From a virus, in the IMG/VR virus record IMGVR_UViG_3300038491_000024, positions 1-26,052 of that record: DNA of 26,052 nucleotides. One strand, written 5' to 3'. A program made the translations under genes and the position numbers. This document shows, piece by piece, positions 6,865-15,856 of this stretch (positions are counted from its first letter, which is position 1; every line of letters begins with the position of its first letter). The notes beneath the pieces are model-generated. The model did no database searches. It was given only the letters and a program-made list of their open reading frames with translations, and was not told where the DNA came from.

Positions 6865-7770
6865 CTATACTGTTGCGTATAACACTATATCTTCTGAGAT
6901 ACCATATTGAACCCCTCCTGTCATTTTCATAATGATTCGGATATTATCAGAACCATCTAAATCAGACATATCTAAAACCTTAGCCATTTGCGTATCAGAT
7001 AACAAACCTGTTCCAAAGTGTAAATTATCTTTTTGAGCGACCAACATAGTGTTATCAGACATTCCGTCCACCATTACAATCTTAGTGTTGTTAAAAAACA
7101 ATACATCAATCATTTGGTTGTTGTATTTATCAACATATCCATCAGAACCTAAAGCAGTAATGTATGCTCTAAACACGTTAGCTGCCGCATATATAGTTAA
7201 ATCTTCTTTACCATACAATCTATTCGGAACCGAATCAATTGCTTTTTGTAATTCAGCTTTAACATTTGCAGGCGTTACCGCTGTACCTAACACATCAATA
7301 ACATTTGCATCTGCTTTTGCTAAAGTTTCAAAACCATCAAACTCTCCAGCGTTGGTAGCTACACCTTGCCAAATATTAGTTTCTATTTTTTGTGCTGTTT
7401 TAGCCGCTACATATCCAAGTACATAATCTTGAAATGATTTAGGCATATCTCTATGAGCTGAAGGGTTAGCTTCAATTGCTTGCCAAGATTTTACGAACTG
7501 TGACTTACATAAAGATAGGTTTACAGATAACTCCTTTGGCTCGATTACGCGCTCCGTAAGTGTCAAAGTTGAAGTAGCATCGAAATCACACGAAGCATCC
7601 TTTAAAATATCGTCTAAATCTACTCTTTGAATAACCTCTTTAAAGATTACATTTGACATTACATTTACTAATCCTTTGCTAAGTGTCGAACCCGCTAATA
7701 ATGCTGGACTAATATATTTACCCGCAAACTCTCCAGCGTAAGTTGTTGTAATATTTGTTGTTGTTGCCAT
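6865..7770 (-). CDS. Major capsid protein
   Basis: 301 residues, with patterns of the HK97-fold capsid proteins of Bacteroidetes phages: an N-terminal TYAGEFAGKYISPALLAG segment, the CDFDATSTLTLTERVIEPKEL stretch (Cys61), a long helix FQDYVLGYVAAKTAQKIE, and the closing MKMTGGVQYGISEDIVLYA strand. Many copies form the shell. It follows the scaffold gene by 13 bases and is followed by its own terminator, as expected for the most abundant virion protein. There is no long N-terminal delta domain; scaffolding is supplied by the separate acidic gene upstream, with an XkdF-like protease also present. Confidence 0.85.
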   Translation of the reverse strand: MATTTNITTTYAGEFAGKYISPALLAGSTLSKGLVNVMSNVIFKEVIQRVDLDDILKDASCDFDATSTLTLTERVIEPKELSVNLSLCKSQFVKSWQAIEANPSAHRDMPKSFQDYVLGYVAAKTAQKIETNIWQGVATNAGEFDGFETLAKADANVIDVLGTAVTPANVKAELQKAIDSVPNRLYGKEDLTIYAAANVFRAYITALGSDGYVDKYNNQMIDVLFFNNTKIVMVDGMSDNTMLVAQKDNLHFGTGLLSDTQMAKVLDMSDLDGSDNIRIIMKMTGGVQYGISEDIVLYATV

Positions 7771-7783
7771 TTTTTTACTCTAT

Positions 7784-8344
7784 TTAATTATTATTAATCA
7801 TTGATTGAACTCTTTCCGCTATTGTCATTTTTTTAAAGTTGACTTTCTCCACTTCTTTTTTTACTAATTTTTCAGGACTATGAGTTAAAGGTTGTACTTC
7901 TTCACTCATTTTAACCTCTTCGACTTCTGTTGACTCCGCTTTAACCTCTTCCGCTACAACTTCTGCACTCATTTCGGTATTACCCTCTAATGCTTTAATC
8001 CTTGAAGATAGTTCTGCAATCATTTCCAACAAAGCATCCGTGTCGCTCTTAACATCCGCTTCCGCTTCTACTTCGACAGACTCATCTACTTCCTCTTCTT
8101 TAACCTCATCACTTACAGAAGCAATCAACCCCTCTTTTTCTACCCTTAAAACTTTACCGTCGTACTTATATTCCCCAACAGGAAGAGCTACTTTTTCGCC
8201 TTCCTCTGAAACAATAAATACTTCATTATCCGCTTCAAATGCTTCCGCTTCGATTTGTGTTCCATCTTCTAATTTTTGTTTAGCAAATGCAACCTCCATA
8301 CCTAACAGCTTTTTGATAGCGTCAATTTTACTTGTTGATTTCAT
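7784..8344 (-). CDS. Head scaffolding protein
   Basis: 186 residues, strongly acidic. Residues 1-75 form a compact part (KQKLEDGTQIEAEAFEADNE, VFIVSEEGEKVALPVGEY) of a kind found before capsid genes in Bacteroidetes phages. Residues 80-160 are repeated Glu/Val/Lys with a coiled-coil segment (ALLEMIAELSSRIKALEG). The end is basic and helical (KKMTIAERVQSMI), which often contacts the capsid protein. Length, charge, coiled coil and place directly before the capsid gene support a scaffold. The start overlaps the stop of a 26-codon micro-frame as ATGA. Confidence 0.75.
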   Translation of the reverse strand: MKSTSKIDAIKKLLGMEVAFAKQKLEDGTQIEAEAFEADNEVFIVSEEGEKVALPVGEYKYDGKVLRVEKEGLIASVSDEVKEEEVDESVEVEAEADVKSDTDALLEMIAELSSRIKALEGNTEMSAEVVAEEVKAESTEVEEVKMSEEVQPLTHSPEKLVKKEVEKVNFKKMTIAERVQSMINNN

Positions 8345-8421
8345 ATATTAATTAATTTAGTTTCCCGCAGGACATTATACATTATAAACCTATTTACTTG
8401 CTTACTGTTAAGTTTTTGCAT
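8341..8421 (-). CDS. Possible 26-residue micro-protein
   Basis: A short frame that begins as TAATG at the stop of the 70-residue gene and ends as ATGA at the scaffold start, so it exactly fills the gap. The product opens MQKLNSKQVNRFIMYNV and is basic. Coupling at both ends suggests it is translated, perhaps only to carry ribosomes to the scaffold gene. No function is known, and it may be chance. Confidence 0.45.
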   Translation of the reverse strand: MQKLNSKQVNRFIMYNVLRETKLINI

Positions 8422-8633
8422 TAAATAGTTCTACCGTTATTCGTATTAGTGTAATTAACCGTTGTTTGAGAGCTTTTAACGTCATTAACTTGCGTTAACA
8501 TATCTTCGCTATTAGGGTTGCTTAAATCAGTTGTATTTGTACCTGTTAAATTACCGACCCCCTCACATTTACCCTTACAGTCATTACATTTTTTTGAATA
8601 CTTCTTTGTTTTCTTACAATACTTTGCTTTCAT
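8421..8633 (-). CDS. Small Cys-containing protein of the head module
   Basis: 70 residues. The N-terminal third is basic and holds four Cys (6, 16, 19, 23; KYCKKTKKYSKKCNDCKGKC) that could bind a metal; the rest is Asn/Thr/Ser-rich and probably flexible. I do not recognise the family. Its start shares one base with the stop of the fibre-like gene, and its stop overlaps the next micro-frame. It lies between protease, fibre-like and scaffold genes, so a minor head protein is possible. Confidence 0.6.
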   Translation of the reverse strand: MKAKYCKKTKKYSKKCNDCKGKCEGVGNLTGTNTTDLSNPNSEDMLTQVNDVKSSQTTVNYTNTNNGRTI

Positions 8634-9310
8634 TATTTACCTTTATTTACGATTGCTATTTGAAATTCAATATTGTAGATTTCTACATCTCCACCTACTG
8701 CTGTTATTTTTGGAACACCTCCATTATTGGTAAATTCAGCACCTGCATATCCATTTGAAACAATATTTAATGGATGCTCAACGCCCGCTCCTTTTGGGAA
8801 CTCTTTAGTATCTGGAAATATTAAACCATCAGGAAATAATGGTAATACGGCTTGTCCAATATCTAATGAGTATTCAACATATGTAAAAGCTGTCGAACCT
8901 TTAGCGAAAAACCTAAAACTCATTATCATATAGTCACCTTCCTTTAAGGGGGTTATCTTGTTGCCAACCGCATCGTAAAGTCCTGTGCTATTCTTAGGTG
9001 CGTGGTTGTTTACAATTATGTTACCGTTATTAGTTAATATAGCGGTTGTATCTTTTGTAATTATTAAAGGGTTTTGCTCCGTATAAAAGTTACCCCCCCA
9101 AGACTCCCATCCTAAATTATCTACACTATCACTTGAATCACCTAATTTAATACGCTTCCATACGTTGTCCTCTGCGTACCATAAACCCTTATTAATTCCA
9201 TCGTTAACATAATGCATCGCACCGTTTTCTACGTTGATTAAATCATGATTATCGTCATTAATTTTATCAACTCTTACATGATACGACGTGTCTTTTGTGA
9301 ACCTTGCCAT
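8633..9310 (-). CDS. Head fibre / decoration-like beta-sandwich protein
   Basis: 225 residues. The first 60 or so resemble a virion-binding segment with GLWYAEDNVWKRI. From about 70 the protein is beta-rich (PLIITKDTTAILTNNGNIIV, GDYMIMSFRFFAKGSTAFTY, VEIYNIEFQIAIVNKG), as in C-terminal jelly-roll or TNF-like domains of phage head fibres. It lies between the protease and scaffold genes, which fits a capsid decoration or fibre. Another option is a receptor-binding protein. No motif settles the function. Confidence 0.5.
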   Translation of the reverse strand: MARFTKDTSYHVRVDKINDDNHDLINVENGAMHYVNDGINKGLWYAEDNVWKRIKLGDSSDSVDNLGWESWGGNFYTEQNPLIITKDTTAILTNNGNIIVNNHAPKNSTGLYDAVGNKITPLKEGDYMIMSFRFFAKGSTAFTYVEYSLDIGQAVLPLFPDGLIFPDTKEFPKGAGVEHPLNIVSNGYAGAEFTNNGGVPKITAVGGDVEIYNIEFQIAIVNKGK

Positions 9311-9313
9311 ATC

Positions 9314-9898
9314 TTATTTTTTTAGAATTTCAATTATTTCATTTAGTAGCTTATCGGTGTTATCTTGTTCATCTTCGTTTAATTTTGGTTTTAAAAATCC
9401 TTCAATACTAAAGCCTAAATAAGTTCCGTTTTTAATTTCGCTCCACACTTGTTCATTCTCAATTTTGTAGCTAATTACCCAACTACCCTTAGGCGCATCC
9501 AATCCAAATGACACCGACTTGTCTAATTCAGGGTTATCAACAATCCAAGACTCAACAATGTAACAGTCTTTCACTCTCTTGTGATTATCGTGTTCTAAGT
9601 TAACGCTGTGTTGATTTTGATTTTTTAGATACGATTGCGATACATTGCGAACTGTATCTTCGGACATAGTAACATAATACTCACCACCTTTATTTTTTCG
9701 AAAAATCTTCTTATTAGGTATCAATGCAACGCCGACAACTATTCTTTTATCTTCGTTAATAGTTTTAAATTCCACCTTATGCTCATTGAACGCGACAAAG
9801 TTTGATTCCATAGCAGGAAACTCCACAAAGGCAATAGTATTAATACCACCATTTGCTTCATCTAATTCTAATTCAATTATTTCTAAATCTTTATCCAT
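9314..9898 (-). CDS. Prohead protease, XkdF-like serine protease
   Basis: 194 residues. The central block is the XkdF-like putative serine protease domain found in capsid modules: SVNLEHDNHKRV (His103 the likely catalytic base), then YIVESWIVDNPELDKSVSFG, KGSWVISYKI, and VWSEIKNGTYLGFSIEGF with Ser164 as the likely nucleophile. In the related HK97-type proteases, His and Ser on neighbouring strands cut scaffold and capsid during prohead maturation. Gene context agrees: scaffold and capsid genes lie about 1 kb downstream. The residues after 170 are acidic and coiled-coil-like. A GTTTATA leader motif lies immediately before the ATG. Confidence 0.85.
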   Translation of the reverse strand: MDKDLEIIELELDEANGGINTIAFVEFPAMESNFVAFNEHKVEFKTINEDKRIVVGVALIPNKKIFRKNKGGEYYVTMSEDTVRNVSQSYLKNQNQHSVNLEHDNHKRVKDCYIVESWIVDNPELDKSVSFGLDAPKGSWVISYKIENEQVWSEIKNGTYLGFSIEGFLKPKLNEDEQDNTDKLLNEIIEILKK

Positions 9899-9916
9899 CT
9901 TATTTATTTTATAAAC
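9899..9916 (-). promoter_or_regulatory. GTTTATA leader motif before the protease gene
   Basis: GTTTATAAAATAAATAAG fills the 18 bases before the ATG at 9898, in the gap after the tape-measure gene. It is the same motif at the same distance as before 5658, 12162 and 17019, and would start expression of the head genes if it is a promoter. Confidence 0.5.
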
Positions 9917-9934
9917 ACTATTAATCTGTTTTAG

Positions 9935-12025
9935 TTAACCAAGAGATGATTCTGCTTCCACTTCTTTATTCCTGCTTGCAACCGCTTCAAGCTCTGAGCT
10001 AACAACAAACGCTTTTACAGTTGTATCTTCTCTTCTACCCAACACATCTGCTAATTGATTTGTTTCACTTTGCCCTACAATATTAAAATTACTTTCTCTC
10101 GCTTGTACAGGTTGTGGAGATGATGATGCGCTATTTAATCCCGATGTACCTGTTACGTTAGCTCCTAATGCCTTGGTTTTACTAACTGCTCCTTTAATTG
10201 CGCTAAATATTCCGACCGCTTGTGCTGCGTAACCAATAATTAACGGAATATTTTGAGGGAATCCAACCGCTGCTGTTTTTGCTGCTCCTGTTGCATTCGC
10301 TAATGAAGCTTCTGCTACTGCTTTAGTAGACTTAAAAGATAACTGTTTAATATCCATTATAAGTTCTTGTGCTGCTAATATCTGTTTAGCTATTAACGCT
10401 GCCTTACCCGCTGCACTTTCTGCTCCAAATAATCCGATTATACCGTTTGTAATCGCAACTTTATTCTCAAACTTCTTTTGGTCTAAAACCAACTCAGCTT
10501 CATTTACCTCCCTTATTTTGTCCGCTTTTTCTCTTGCGCTTAATGTTTCATCTTCGTTTAAGATACGCCTTCTCTCAGCTAATCTCTCTCTCTCCAATAA
10601 GAAGTCCTCCTCTTCTTTTTCAGTATCTAACAACGCTTTATTTAGCTTCTCCTCTTTAGTTTGCTCCTCTAACTGAATATCCGCTTGCCTAAACTCTTCT
10701 CGCTTATCCCGTAAAGCAATCTCTGCTTGTATCTTAGCCTCAGTACCCGCATTAGCATTGTCAATTATCCTTTGTAACCTTGCTTCCTCAATTGCTTGCT
10801 CTTCATCTTGAACTACCTTCAAAGCTTCTAAACTTGCTATCTTGTCCGTTAATTGTTCCGCATTAAACCTCTTGCTTTCAATTAAAGTTTTATTAATAGA
10901 TTCCGCTTGAGCATTGTAAGCGTCTGTTTGTTCTTTAGTGACTCCTACATCACTTGTTTTTTGCTCTGACAATTTACCCGTAATATCACTTAATACACTT
11001 TGCCTATTGGTTAATGCTTCGGTTAAGGCTACTTGATTTTCAATGTTATCATTTACGCCTACCTGTGACTCTGCATAAGCAACCTGTGCATCTGCCTGCG
11101 CAATTAATGCTTTTTCTTGTTTAGCAAGTATCTTTTCTAACTTCTTTGATGCAGCACTCCGCTCTTTAAACGAAAGTGTCGTGTTATCTCTTATTTGTCT
11201 TTGTATCTCCGCTTCTTGCTCATACTTAGCTGCCAACTTACCTTGTTCAGCTGCTGCCAATTGTGCATTATTTTTAAGAGTAACCATTTGCTCAGCTCTA
11301 ACTCTTGCGCTTTCTAAATCAACTTTAGACAACTCCTCTGCTGCTGTTGTACCAATAGCTACAATCTCATTAATAGCCCCACCAACGTTTGCAACAATAG
11401 TTTTACCCGCTTCAATATTAGCTGTAATGTTATCCTTAATAGTTTTACCAACCTCAGTTAAACTTGTTTGTAATTCAAGTATTTTTGCTTGGTCATTACC
11501 ACCTAAAAAAGATTGTTCCCAAGCTAATTGTGCACCTAAAACAACTGCCTTAATTGCTAAAAAACCATTTTGAACCGTATTCAAACCAATAGTAATTGCA
11601 CCGCCAAGTACTGCTCCTAACTTTTCAAACCCTCCTGTTGCTTTGTTTACATTTTCAACTGTATTTATTAAAGCTGTAACAATATCACTTGTAACAATTG
11701 AAATAGTATTAAACACCTTGCTAACGGCATTCATTACTTTTTGATTCTTAGAAGCTGCAACTGTTAGTGATGCAACACCTGCAACAATAAGTCCAATACC
11801 TGTTGCTTTTATCGCTGTTCCTAAACCTTTAAAACCATTCTTTAAAGTGTTAACAAGTCCGCTTGATTTCTTTGATGCAGTACCTAATTTATCAACATCT
11901 TTCGAACCCTTGTCGCCGACCTCTTTAGTTTCCTTTTTTAAATCTTGAACATCTTTAGTTAAATCCTCAATACTCTTCTCAGCACCTCCAGTATTAACCT
12001 TAATTTTAACCTCTATATCTTTCAT
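9935..12025 (-). CDS. Tail tape measure protein
   Basis: 696 residues, the longest gene of the virion region apart from the 679-residue tail gene. The N-terminus is charged and coiled-coil (EKSIEDLTKDVQDLKKETKE), followed by Gly/Ala-rich hydrophobic segments (AIKATGIGLIVAGVASLTVA at about 70-90, and again near 135-170), then a long helical region rich in Ala, Gln, Glu and Lys (residues 215-540), another hydrophobic part (550-620) and a Ser/Gln tail. This is the standard make-up of tape measures, which set tail length and help DNA cross the membrane. At about 1.5 angstrom per residue the tail would be near 100 nm. The ATG overlaps the stop of a 46-residue gene as ATGA. It is 4.2 kb downstream of the tail assembly chaperone, although these genes are normally adjacent. 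Confidence 0.9.
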   Translation of the reverse strand: MKDIEVKIKVNTGGAEKSIEDLTKDVQDLKKETKEVGDKGSKDVDKLGTASKKSSGLVNTLKNGFKGLGTAIKATGIGLIVAGVASLTVAASKNQKVMNAVSKVFNTISIVTSDIVTALINTVENVNKATGGFEKLGAVLGGAITIGLNTVQNGFLAIKAVVLGAQLAWEQSFLGGNDQAKILELQTSLTEVGKTIKDNITANIEAGKTIVANVGGAINEIVAIGTTAAEELSKVDLESARVRAEQMVTLKNNAQLAAAEQGKLAAKYEQEAEIQRQIRDNTTLSFKERSAASKKLEKILAKQEKALIAQADAQVAYAESQVGVNDNIENQVALTEALTNRQSVLSDITGKLSEQKTSDVGVTKEQTDAYNAQAESINKTLIESKRFNAEQLTDKIASLEALKVVQDEEQAIEEARLQRIIDNANAGTEAKIQAEIALRDKREEFRQADIQLEEQTKEEKLNKALLDTEKEEEDFLLERERLAERRRILNEDETLSAREKADKIREVNEAELVLDQKKFENKVAITNGIIGLFGAESAAGKAALIAKQILAAQELIMDIKQLSFKSTKAVAEASLANATGAAKTAAVGFPQNIPLIIGYAAQAVGIFSAIKGAVSKTKALGANVTGTSGLNSASSSPQPVQARESNFNIVGQSETNQLADVLGRREDTTVKAFVVSSELEAVASRNKEVEAESSLG

Positions 12026-12162
12026 TTAGATTTCATTTTTCTAATTCTTCTTATTTGTTCAATACCCTTAGAAATAGTTAAGGGAAGTTCATTCTTACCC
12101 TTAGCTATTTCGATTATTTCTGACTTGCCAAAGTAGTCATATTGCCTTAATAATTTAAACAT
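12022..12162 (-). CDS. 46-residue protein preceding the tape measure
   Basis: A short frame from ATG at 12162 whose TGA overlaps the tape-measure ATG as ATGA. It is basic, especially at the C-terminus (GIEQIRRIRKMKSK), with a helical front part (FKLLRQYDYFGKSEIIEIAK). The gene has its own GTTTATA leader and would be needed for coupled translation of the tape measure. The second, shorter gene of a chaperone pair often lies here, but this one has no T-domain motif, which instead sits at 16289-16549. I do not know its function. Confidence 0.65.
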   Translation of the reverse strand: MFKLLRQYDYFGKSEIIEIAKGKNELPLTISKGIEQIRRIRKMKSK

Positions 12163-12180
12163 ATTATTTACTTTATAAAC
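12163..12180 (-). promoter_or_regulatory. GTTTATA leader motif before the 46-aa/tape-measure pair
   Basis: GTTTATAAAGTAAATAAT directly precedes the ATG at 12162 with the same 18-base distance seen at three other gene starts. It lies in the gap after the 679-residue gene. Confidence 0.5.
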
Positions 12181-12203
12181 ATTAATTTTGCTATTGCGTT
12201 ATA

Positions 12204-14243
12204 TTAATTAAAGTTGTCAAAGTTGCTAATCAGCGTTAACAAGCTCTTACCTGTTTTTAAATCACTCTCAATCTTTTCAATCCTATATTTTACATTACCA
12301 ATTATAAATAAATCGTTAAGCTTATAGTTTAACAGTATTTTATATGGCAAGTAAGCGGTAAAACTTAATTTCCTTGTCCTTATATCATATAGTGATTCAA
12401 TATAATCCTGATAATACTTATTAAATAAACTATTGTAATTTGTTTCTAAACTGTATTCATCTATCTCAGCTCCGAAATTCAAAGTGAAATCACCGCCTTT
12501 AATTGAATTAGAAGGTCTTATGTAGGTTGGTACATCATTTAGAGCAAGTCCATCATCAAACCTTACATTCTCAGAAGCATCCTGTTTAATTGCGTAAAAT
12601 AATAAAGGTGCGCCAAGTGTAGGTTCTTTTTTTTCATCAACAAACCAACCTGTCCCCATATCAGTTAAATCAGTATTAACGTCATCTGTAAGTCTTGTGA
12701 ATAACATCTTCTCAAAAGGTACTTCCAACTTGAACTTAGAACCATCATAAGGTAGCACATCATTCGAATCAAAAACTAAACTACCATATTCTTGATTTAC
12801 AATCTCACTTCTTTTCTTTGTTAAAAAAGTTTTACCCCCCTTAAATCCTAATGTAAGTTCACTATAAATAGCAGCCTTATCCACTTGATGAGATGAAGTA
12901 TCAATATATTGCGTTATATCATACTCCCCTCCATCATTATAGAAGTCGGTTAATGTTTTAACCACTATAACACCTTCTTCGTTATAATAAGCTGTTAAAT
13001 TAAATAACTTAAATATCCCTGTAAGAAAATCTATAACCTTAATGTTAGGCATCTGTGTACTAACATCCAATCTTAAATCAACATTGAAACCTCTTATTTG
13101 ATAAATACCCACATCACCTTGTGAATTTGCTCCAGCAAACGTTGCTGTAAAGTACTCAACCGTTTCTGATTCAAGCTTCAAAACTATATTAGTAGCCCCA
13201 TCAAGTTCAGACTCATTCAATAATATTGAGTTATCGCCTTTCAAGTCATTTCTAACCTTCAACACTCTTCCACTATCAACATCAACCACAGATATATTAT
13301 ACACGTCCGTATTAAACTCAAGGAATACATCAAATCTAACGCCTTGTACAAAAGGTAATATCTTGTTAAGATTATTTGGATCCCTTATCTCTGAGCCACT
13401 ATCCAAGATATAATCTTCTAATGTAACGGTAGTCACTACTGATTCCAATAACCTGTTAAGTGTACTCTTCTCTCTATGCAGCCATAAAAACAATTCGCTG
13501 TAAGGTTCGTTGTCAACGTTAAAGAAATCAGTACTAAATTGCAAACCATATTTCTCCTGTATCTTATCAATTATTTTTCTTACTTTTATCGCAGGCTTTA
13601 AACTTGTGTACTTAATTCCATAGTTATCATCATAATTTAAATTGCTCTTATAAATATTAATCCTGTTAGAATCGACTGCATCAATACCCTCATCGGAGCT
13701 ATAAAAATAATCTTTATCAACACTTATTAAAGGATATATTAAATCTCCTGTAGAGTTTGGATTGAAATTAGTTAATACTTGCCCGTTTGTTAAATTATAA
13801 CCGTTAGTTAACCCAACCTTTACATCTGTTGGTGAATATGGGCTTTCGTATTCATCAAAGTTTAACTCGTTTAATTTATCTTCTTTTAATATATCTTTTA
13901 ACACGATAGTTTCGCCAAAAAAAATAGACTTATAAGAAACAGGTTTGTTGTTCTTCATATTAACACCGTTTAACCTTAACTTTCCTTTCCTAAATGTTGC
14001 TCCGTTCAGTTTGATTTCCGCATCTACCTTGAACCGTGTGTCAAAACCGTTAGCAACATCTGTTCTATAAAAGTGATTAAACAGTTGATTATTAATTTTA
14101 TTTGCGGGCAACACAAATTGTCTACTGAAATCCGCAAAAATCTTCCCGATATCCTTAGCTTCTTGTATTGAAGATACTAATATTACAGAATCTTGGTCGG
14201 ATATAACCGCCTTCTTGCCTTCTATATATAAATCTAACTTCAT
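12204..14243 (-). CDS. Large tail/baseplate-type structural protein
   Basis: 679 residues. The opening (LYIEGKKAVISDQDSVILVSS, then DIGKIFADFSRQFVLPANKINNQLF and GATFRKGKLRLNGVNMKNNKP) is a pattern I recognise from virion proteins of flavobacterial phages, where it occurs in the distal tail region. The remainder alternates beta-rich domains, with no catalytic motif that I can see; the end (YRIEKIESDLKTGKSLLTLI) resembles the last strands of tail-hub-like proteins. It starts one base before the stop of the 369-residue gene. A hub or baseplate role is likely because of the partner gene, but in most phages such genes follow the tape measure instead of preceding it. Confidence 0.6.
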   Translation of the reverse strand: MKLDLYIEGKKAVISDQDSVILVSSIQEAKDIGKIFADFSRQFVLPANKINNQLFNHFYRTDVANGFDTRFKVDAEIKLNGATFRKGKLRLNGVNMKNNKPVSYKSIFFGETIVLKDILKEDKLNELNFDEYESPYSPTDVKVGLTNGYNLTNGQVLTNFNPNSTGDLIYPLISVDKDYFYSSDEGIDAVDSNRINIYKSNLNYDDNYGIKYTSLKPAIKVRKIIDKIQEKYGLQFSTDFFNVDNEPYSELFLWLHREKSTLNRLLESVVTTVTLEDYILDSGSEIRDPNNLNKILPFVQGVRFDVFLEFNTDVYNISVVDVDSGRVLKVRNDLKGDNSILLNESELDGATNIVLKLESETVEYFTATFAGANSQGDVGIYQIRGFNVDLRLDVSTQMPNIKVIDFLTGIFKLFNLTAYYNEEGVIVVKTLTDFYNDGGEYDITQYIDTSSHQVDKAAIYSELTLGFKGGKTFLTKKRSEIVNQEYGSLVFDSNDVLPYDGSKFKLEVPFEKMLFTRLTDDVNTDLTDMGTGWFVDEKKEPTLGAPLLFYAIKQDASENVRFDDGLALNDVPTYIRPSNSIKGGDFTLNFGAEIDEYSLETNYNSLFNKYYQDYIESLYDIRTRKLSFTAYLPYKILLNYKLNDLFIIGNVKYRIEKIESDLKTGKSLLTLISNFDNFN

Positions 14244-15353
14244 TTATCTAACATTGTTTAATAATTCGTGCGCATAGTTGATATTGAATCTGTAATTGAT
14301 TAACTTGTCATCTAATTTAGTCTTAAAGTTAAAACCACTGTTAGCAATTAATACGGGCATAACCCTCGTACCTTCTGTGATCCAAACTTGCTTACTCATT
14401 AATAACTCCTCAATAACTTCGTTGTATCTCTCGTCAACAAATCCTGTTGTTAATATTAAACTCTTTTGTGCAGTCTTATTCAAAATACTTGTTTGATGCT
14501 TGCAAGTGTTATAAGTTCCGTTATTAATTATATTAGCATTGAACTTTTCCTCAGTTACTCTGATACTTGTTTGAGTAGCTTTAAAACACCAAAAGTCCTG
14601 CAACACTCCGTGCTTATTTACAAATGTTAATTTCTTTACATCGTATAAACATTCACCAATATCTCTAACTTTAACAGTTCTTATAGTTCCATCAATATCT
14701 TCAATTATAACTCTATCAACAGGCATAGTCGGAAAATCAGATACAAAATCCTTCAAGTTCTGTGATTCTATAAAACTACCACCTCCATCTAATATATATT
14801 CCTTAAATGTTTTTACGTTCAATCCTTCATTTGATACATATTGAATTACCTCATCTGATTCAACTGTTGTTAATAAGTTAACTACTTGCATTTCATCTCC
14901 TTTAAGTAACATTGAAATGTTCTTAGCTACGTTGGTATTAACAGGTAACACTAATGGATTATCATCATATTTAATTATCAAGTCGTTTGTAATCATTAAT
15001 CCATTCTCATTAATGTTACCACCCTCTTCAAATGTATTATAACCACCAACAGCACTATTAGAAACAATACTTCCAAAACTACCCTCAACCCCATTAATAG
15101 TGTTTTGTATCTGATAATCTACCCAAACTACTTCTCCTTTATAGTTACCATCAAACTCAACATTAATAAAATCATCAATAAGCTCTGATATTTCAAAACT
15201 TATTTTATTAGATACCGCTGTACTGTTTAATTGGTATGTTATATTACCTCTGTCAATTATCTTTGTTCCTGTGTATATGTATAAATTCAACCTGCTACTT
15301 GTCAAATTTACCTCATCTACATTTATAAAAAAAGGACTTCTTGTATTAATCAT
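14244..15353 (-). CDS. Tail structural protein (Bacteroidetes phage type)
   Basis: 369 residues, beta-rich throughout. It begins with RSPFFINVDEVNLTSSRLNL and YIYTGTKIIDRG, and ends with VWITEGTRVMPVLIANSGFN and a KTKLDDKLINYRFNINYAHE block. These patterns belong to a virion protein that in flavobacterial phages travels with the 679-residue protein downstream. The pair probably forms the distal tail, with this one as the ring-like distal tail component. That role is inferred from context. Confidence 0.6.
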   Translation of the reverse strand: MINTRSPFFINVDEVNLTSSRLNLYIYTGTKIIDRGNITYQLNSTAVSNKISFEISELIDDFINVEFDGNYKGEVVWVDYQIQNTINGVEGSFGSIVSNSAVGGYNTFEEGGNINENGLMITNDLIIKYDDNPLVLPVNTNVAKNISMLLKGDEMQVVNLLTTVESDEVIQYVSNEGLNVKTFKEYILDGGGSFIESQNLKDFVSDFPTMPVDRVIIEDIDGTIRTVKVRDIGECLYDVKKLTFVNKHGVLQDFWCFKATQTSIRVTEEKFNANIINNGTYNTCKHQTSILNKTAQKSLILTTGFVDERYNEVIEELLMSKQVWITEGTRVMPVLIANSGFNFKTKLDDKLINYRFNINYAHELLNNVR

Positions 15354-15355
15354 AT

Positions 15356-15856
15356 TTATTCGTTTAAATTTTTATCTTCAATATCTTTTATTAATGCATC
15401 TAATATAACATCATCTAACTTTACCACCAACCTCTCATAAGGTTTTGTAAAAAAAAGAGAGGGTTTTATCCCATTCTGCCAAACCTTTCGACCAATTAAA
15501 TAAGATAATGTTTTAACACCTCCTTTTTTAAATCGACCTTTAGAATCTCTTAATCTGATACCTCTCTTCTTTGCCCAATCCTTTACCCAACTCGTGTTAA
15601 TAAATTTATTAGCTTTAAAACTGTATGGCGTTTGGTACTTTCTTAATACGCCGCTAACTCCCTCATCTTGAAACTTTCCATATTCGGGCATCTTAAATGT
15701 TATACCCGCACCATCATAAGTTGAATCAATTGTGTAATCTAAACCGTCATACAACTTGTTAGAAACATTCTTATCATTCCTTGTAAGGTTTGACCTTGAT
15801 TGTTTAACAACGTTCTTAGCTTCCTTCCTAAGAGCTTCCTCTAAATTCTTTAACAT
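15356..15856 (-). CDS. Neck / head-tail joining protein, gp10-like
   Basis: 166 residues with a basic N-terminal helix, a central YGKFQDEGVSGVLRKYQTPYSF segment and a closing IKPSLFFTKPYERL segment. The placement of YGKFQDEG and the PSLFFTKP ending is typical of the HK97 gp10-like neck family, as found in Bacteroidetes phages. Such proteins close the connector and take part in joining head to tail. It overlaps the tail-terminator-like gene by 7 bases, and the pair is normally adjacent. Confidence 0.65.
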   Translation of the reverse strand: MLKNLEEALRKEAKNVVKQSRSNLTRNDKNVSNKLYDGLDYTIDSTYDGAGITFKMPEYGKFQDEGVSGVLRKYQTPYSFKANKFINTSWVKDWAKKRGIRLRDSKGRFKKGGVKTLSYLIGRKVWQNGIKPSLFFTKPYERLVVKLDDVILDALIKDIEDKNLNE

